The notes beneath the pieces were generated by a model that did not search any database, was not told the DNA's origin, and worked only from the letters and a program-made list of their open reading frames with translations. A DNA stretch of 64,000 bases from Oricola nitratireducens (GTDB lineage: Bacteria > Pseudomonadota > Alphaproteobacteria > Rhizobiales > Rhizobiaceae): NCBI RefSeq assembly GCF_014904745.1, contig NZ_JACZCS010000031.1:1-64000 (forward strand), written 5' to 3'. A program made the translations under genes and the position numbers. Below, one piece after another: positions 63,309 through 64,000 of this stretch. Within the stretch, counting starts at the first letter, position 1. Each line of letters starts with the position of its first letter.

Positions 63309-63935
63309 GTGGACGGATTGATCGAGGGACCGGACGGCAAGGTCCGTTGCGCGTGGCACGGCAACCTGGACGACTATCTCGCCTATCACGACCGCGAATG
63401 GGGCCGTCCCGTCGACAACGACATAAGGCTGTTCGAGAAGATCTGTCTGGAGGGCTTCCAGTCCGGCCTGTCCTGGCTGACGATCCTGCGCAAGCGCGAC
63501 AATTTCCGCGCCGGCTTCGCCGGATTCGATTTTGAAAAGGTCGCCCGCTTCACCGGGGACGACGTCGAACGCCTCGTGCAGGACGCCGGCATCATCCGCC
63601 ACCGCGGCAAGATCGTGTCGACCATCAACAACGCCAGGCGGGCGCTGGAATTGCGCGACGAGTTCGGTTCGCTCGCCGCCTATTTCTGGACGCATGAACC
63701 GCCGGCCGACGAACGCCCCGCCGTCCTCGACTGGGCAACGCTCAGGGCTATGCCGAAGACGGGAACCTCGACGGCGATCTCGAAGGACCTGAAGAAACGC
63801 GGCTGGAGCTTCGTCGGACCGACGACGGTCTATGCCTTCATGCAGGCGATGGGGCTCGTCAACGACCATATCGAGGGCTGCTATTGCCGCCCGGAGGTGG
63901 AAGCCGCGCGCGCCGCTTTCACGCGGCCGAAATGA
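63309..63935 (+). CDS. tag: DNA-3-methyladenine glycosylase I
   Basis: Tag removes 3-methyladenine from alkylated DNA. The 208-residue protein starts DGKVRCAWHGNLDDYLAYHDREWGRPVDNDIRLFEKICLEGFQSGLSWLTILRKRDNFR, with the catalytic-site tryptophan and glutamate region of Tag. It also has AGIIRHRGKIVSTINNARRALEL, and a C-terminal zinc-type HIEGCYCRPEV. The start is GTG at 63309 with GAGGGAG six to eight bases upstream. The stop overlaps the start of the following gene (ATGA). It is divergent from the L,D-transpeptidase gene. Confidence 0.95.
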   Translation: MDGLIEGPDGKVRCAWHGNLDDYLAYHDREWGRPVDNDIRLFEKICLEGFQSGLSWLTILRKRDNFRAGFAGFDFEKVARFTGDDVERLVQDAGIIRHRGKIVSTINNARRALELRDEFGSLAAYFWTHEPPADERPAVLDWATLRAMPKTGTSTAISKDLKKRGWSFVGPTTVYAFMQAMGLVNDHIEGCYCRPEVEAARAAFTRPK

Positions 63936-64000
63936 GCGCCGGCCAAAAGGCCCTGCACGAGCGCCTACGCGCGCTGATCCACGAGACCGCGGCGGCGGCG
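63932..64000 (+). CDS. Start of an unidentified gene, cut by the window end
   Basis: An ATG overlapping the tag stop (ATGA) opens a frame of 23 residues, MSAGQKALHERLRALIHETA and three alanines, and runs off the window. The overlap makes it likely to be a real gene translated with tag. Too little is visible to name a family. Confidence 0.55.
   Translation, partial: MSAGQKALHERLRALIHETAAAA

Noticed and set aside
63287..63332. Direct repeat TGATCGAGGGA before and within the tag start
   Set aside because: Two copies of 11 bases, one providing the ribosome site, probably by chance in this GC-rich region; no further copies noticed.

Overview
The window is a high-GC, gene-dense alphaproteobacterial chromosome segment, most likely from the Hyphomicrobiales (Rhizobiales). 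The main evidence is the block mutL / DUF2093 / lpxK / waaA / DUF374 acyltransferase / DUF4170 / 3'(2'),5'-bisphosphate nucleotidase / pmbA. The rluB-type synthase / rsmD / tadA neighbourhood, the HAD (TIGR01459)-ribF-ileS set and candidate RirA/Irr iron motifs agree with this. I cannot name the genus. I see no rRNA, tRNA, insertion sequence, phage or CRISPR array, and no gene-free stretch exceeds 300 bases.

Layout. 0-4.2 kb: an Lrp/AsnC regulator divergent from a fused indolepyruvate ferredoxin oxidoreductase. 4.1-10.2 kb: a six-gene iron operon on the minus strand (Cys-rich protein, imelysin IrpA, Bfd-like ferredoxin, di-heme DUF1111 protein, second imelysin, DUF1513) behind a promoter with IRO-like and ICE-like sites. 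10.3-20.1 kb: a minus-strand uptake and catabolism run (AbrB-like membrane protein, TAXI receptor, fused TRAP permease, UspA, class III aminotransferase, BKACE/DUF849, succinate-semialdehyde-type dehydrogenase, zeta GST). 20.2-22.8 kb: a DUF442 phosphatase-like protein and a PilJ-GGDEF-EAL protein. 22.8-30.7 kb: mismatch repair and lipid A/Kdo genes. 30.8-38.6 kb: a CPA2 antiporter, VOC protein, MATE pump, patatin, RNA-modifying enzymes and a lipoprotein. 38.8-45.0 kb: ileS, an MBL/HxlR divergent pair, ribF and a HAD phosphatase. 45.3-48.6 kb: four Tad-type pseudopilin or secretin-accessory-like genes. 48.6-50.8 kb: groESL under CIRCE. 51-54.3 kb: a second MATE pump and divergent mntH/mntR around a perfect palindrome. 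54.3-58.6 kb: ugpBAEC with a Pho-box-like triple repeat. 58.7-62.3 kb: periplasmic DsrE, a membrane-anchored PhnD-like/LuxR one-component regulator and a SulP transporter. 62.3-64 kb: L,D-transpeptidase, tag and a gene cut by the window end.

The most novel-looking parts are three. The first is the PhnD-TM-LuxR regulator between dsrE and sulP, which suggests signalling by an oxyanion (perhaps a sulfur one) straight to DNA. The second is the extended iron operon with its Bfd-like ferredoxin and unrecognised Cys-rich first gene. The third is the TRAP-TAXI/aminotransferase/BKACE/SSADH run, which looks like a complete but unassigned catabolic pathway. All functional assignments rest on reading the translated sequence by eye; no database search was run.
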